Shown piece after piece: positions 30,629-32,173 of a stretch of 32,173 nucleotides of DNA. Position numbers and translations under genes: made by a program. Origin of the DNA: Rubrivivax sp. (GTDB lineage Bacteria > Pseudomonadota > Gammaproteobacteria > Burkholderiales > Burkholderiaceae_C); the NCBI GenBank assembly GCA_024641965.1, contig JAHECC010000025.1, forward strand, positions 1 through 32,173, in the 5' to 3' direction. The notes under the pieces were generated by a model. That model searched no databases and was not told the DNA's origin. It saw only the letters and a list, made by a program, of their open reading frames with translations. The first letter of the stretch is position 1. Each line of letters opens with the position of its first letter.

Positions 30629-31203
30629 TGCGCGCCATGTTCCGCAGGATCGTCGGGGGCGTGCTGCTGGTGCTGGCCGGCGCCTGCAGTTCGCCGCCGA
30701 CAAGGTTCTACACGCTCGACAGCACGGCCGCGCTCGGCACGGCGGCAACCGCGGCGGCGCGCCTGACGGTATCGGTCGGCCCGGTGCTGATTCCTGCATT
30801 GGTCGACCGACCACAGATGGTCTTCGATGCCGGCGCGAACCAGGTGAGCGTCGAGGAATTCAACCGCTGGGCCGCGCCGCTGGCCGACCAGATCACGCGC
30901 GTCACCGTCGACAACCTGAGCCGGCTGCTGCCGCAGGCCGAGCTGTGGCCGTCCACCGCGGCGGCGGCCGCCAAGGCCGACGTAAGAGTGAGCATCGACG
31001 TGCAGGCGTTTCGCTCGACACCCGGCAAATCGGTGCTGCTCGATGCCCGCTGGACTGTGCAGCGCGGCAAGGTGATGCGCAGCGGGCGTGCACAGCTGAA
31101 TGAAGCCAGCAATGGTCCTGGCGCCGATGGGCTGGCCGCGGCGCACAGCCGGGCGCTGGCGCGGCTGGCTGAGGACATTGCGCAGGCCATCGGCGGCGTC
31201 TAG
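30628..31203 (+). CDS. pqiC: PqiC-type outer-membrane lipoprotein
   Basis: A 191-residue lipoprotein of the ABC-transport auxiliary (PqiC) family. The signal is MRAMFRRIVGGVLLVLAGAC with a lipobox at LAGAC, so Cys20 would be lipidated. SSPPTRFYTLD follows, the usual beginning of this family. It overlaps the pqiB stop by one base (TGATG). It is expected to anchor the PqiB needle tip to the outer membrane. Confidence 0.88.
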   Translation: MRAMFRRIVGGVLLVLAGACSSPPTRFYTLDSTAALGTAATAAARLTVSVGPVLIPALVDRPQMVFDAGANQVSVEEFNRWAAPLADQITRVTVDNLSRLLPQAELWPSTAAAAAKADVRVSIDVQAFRSTPGKSVLLDARWTVQRGKVMRSGRAQLNEASNGPGADGLAAAHSRALARLAEDIAQAIGGV

Positions 31204-31285
31204 CGTCATGCGATCGCGGGCAGCAAGCGCGTCTTGGCCACATCGATCGGCCCGTCAGCCGGTTCATCCGCCTGCGCTTTCCAAC

Positions 31286-31291
31286 TATATT
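31286..31291 (+). promoter_or_regulatory. candidate -10 element before the hpaG-type genes
   Basis: TATATT stands out in a GC-rich gap (31204-31325). A weak -35, TTCATC, is at 31263-31268 (17-base spacing). The leader would be about 28 bases. Confidence 0.3.
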
Positions 31292-31325
31292 GCTCCCATG
31301 TTGTTGGGTCGCTCGGCCGCATTCG

Positions 31326-31994
31326 ATGTTTGACCCGTGCATCGCCTTCGATGCTGCACCGTGGCGCCTGTCCGGCGTGGTCTACGGCACACTGCTGAAC
31401 GACCCGGCGGCGCTGGCCGCGCTGGGCAACGCGGTCGACCAGCCGCCGTACAAGGCACCGCCGCGCGCGCCCGTGCTCTACCTGAAGCCGCGCAACACGC
31501 TCGCCGCATCGGGCGACGCCACGCCCGTGCCGGCGGATGTGGACAGCTTCGAGCTCGGCGCCGCACTCGGGCTCGTCATCGGCCGAAGCGCCTGCCGCGT
31601 GAGCGAAGCGCAGGCCTTGTCGTATCTCGCCGGCTGCACGCTGGTGGCCGACCTGAGCGTGCCGCACGACAGCTTCTACCGCCCCGGCGTGCGCTTCAAG
31701 GCGCGCGACGCCTCCTGCCTGGTCGGGCCGGCGGTGGTGCGGCTGGCCGTGCCGGACCAGGTGTTGCTGCAAGTGCGCGTTGACGGGCAGCCGATGCACA
31801 GCACCAGCACCGCCGGCATGCATCGGCCGGCCGCGCGCTTGCTGGCCGAGGTCAGCGATTTCATGACGCTGCAGCCGGGTGATGTGCTGATGCTGGGCGT
31901 GAAGGCGGGCGCGCCGCGCCTGCGCGCCGGCCAGCGATACAGCATCGAGGCCGAGGGTCTCGGGCGGCTGCAAGGCCGGCTGGTGGCCGAATGA
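31326..31994 (+). CDS. fumarylacetoacetate hydrolase family protein, HpaG1 (HpcE N-terminal unit)
   Basis: A 222-residue FAH-family protein resembling the N-terminal half of E. coli HpcE. Diagnostic segments are PYKAPPRAPVLYLKPRNTL, SFYRPGVRFKARDASCLVGP and FMTLQPGDVLMLG. HpcE/HpaG acts in homoprotocatechuate degradation as 5-oxopent-3-ene-1,2,5-tricarboxylate decarboxylase and 2-hydroxyhepta-2,4-diene-1,7-dioate isomerase. Here the two halves are separate genes. The ATG at 31326 has no clear ribosome-binding site and adds about 12 residues ahead of the homologous region; an in-frame TTG at 31290 is less likely. Confidence 0.83.
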   Translation: MFDPCIAFDAAPWRLSGVVYGTLLNDPAALAALGNAVDQPPYKAPPRAPVLYLKPRNTLAASGDATPVPADVDSFELGAALGLVIGRSACRVSEAQALSYLAGCTLVADLSVPHDSFYRPGVRFKARDASCLVGPAVVRLAVPDQVLLQVRVDGQPMHSTSTAGMHRPAARLLAEVSDFMTLQPGDVLMLGVKAGAPRLRAGQRYSIEAEGLGRLQGRLVAE

Positions 31995-32173
31995 AGAGCG
32001 CACGCGTGGCCTATGGCGGTGCGCTGCACACGGCAGTGCCGCACGAGCAGGGTCTGCAACTGGCCGACGGCCGCGTGCTCGCCGAAGAACAGGTGGTCTG
32101 GCTGCCGCCTTTCGAGGTCGGCACGGTCATCGCGCTCGGCCTGAACTATGCCGACCACGTGAAGGAATTGTCG
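31991..32173 (+). CDS. fumarylacetoacetate hydrolase family protein, HpaG2 (HpcE C-terminal unit), 5' part
   Basis: Only 61 codons are present before the right edge. The start overlaps the preceding stop as ATGA. The segment FEVGTVIALGLNYADHVKEL corresponds to the opening of the C-terminal half of HpcE (GTLFALGLNYADHASEL). It should act with the preceding gene in the 4-hydroxyphenylacetate meta-cleavage route; the remaining hpa genes would lie to the right, outside the window. Confidence 0.8.
   Translation, partial: MKSARVAYGGALHTAVPHEQGLQLADGRVLAEEQVVWLPPFEVGTVIALGLNYADHVKELS

Overview
This is a GC-rich, gene-dense bacterial segment that looks like a Burkholderiales (Betaproteobacteria) chromosome. 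It has an aerobic benzoyl-CoA (box) cluster with a BoxR regulator, Bug-type tripartite transporters, a split pqiA, and GC-rich intergenic repeats (CCCCCGAAGCGGCTGCGCC type) typical of that order. No rRNA, tRNA, CRISPR array, transposase or integrase was seen, and no gene-free stretch exceeds about 180 bases.

Region 1 (1-13118) is benzoate catabolism. Leftward from the boxR/bclA divergent region runs a compact operon: benzoate-CoA ligase, an alpha/beta hydrolase, and a two-subunit NAD-dependent Mo/W formate dehydrogenase whose beta subunit is a NuoE-NuoF fusion. The start of a putA gene lies beyond it at the window edge. Rightward run boxR, boxC, boxB and boxA. The chemistry links the two arms: the ligase makes benzoyl-CoA, BoxAB epoxidises it, BoxC opens the ring and releases formate, and the formate dehydrogenase can turn that formate into CO2 and NADH. 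The aldehyde dehydrogenase expected after BoxC is not in the window. A palindrome of the form GCAC-N5-TGCA-N5-GTGC lies in front of both boxR and boxC and is the likely BoxR operator.

Region 2 (13132-26311, all minus strand) is a C3-sulfonate catabolic block. In transcription order it holds suyA and suyB ((R)-sulfolactate sulfo-lyase), a small two-helix membrane protein, a TRAP transporter (hpsKLM type), an HpsN-type sulfopropanediol dehydrogenase, a short-chain dehydrogenase, a zinc alcohol dehydrogenase, a tripartite tricarboxylate-type transporter (tctC-tctA-tctB), and an SlcC/ComC pair of sulfolactate dehydrogenases. Together they could import 2,3-dihydroxypropane-1-sulfonate (DHPS) and sulfolactate of either configuration, converge on (R)-sulfolactate, and cleave it to pyruvate and sulfite. 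A divergent GntR/UTRA regulator (26434-27195) is the obvious controller, with a palindrome in the shared promoter region. A small FHA-domain gene overlaps the regulator's stop codon.

Region 3 (27656-31203) is a pqi-type envelope lipid-transport operon: pqiA split into two genes, then pqiB with three MCE domains, then the lipoprotein pqiC. The window ends with two overlapping HpaG/HpcE-type fumarylacetoacetate-hydrolase-family genes for homoprotocatechuate (4-hydroxyphenylacetate) degradation; the second is cut by the window edge.
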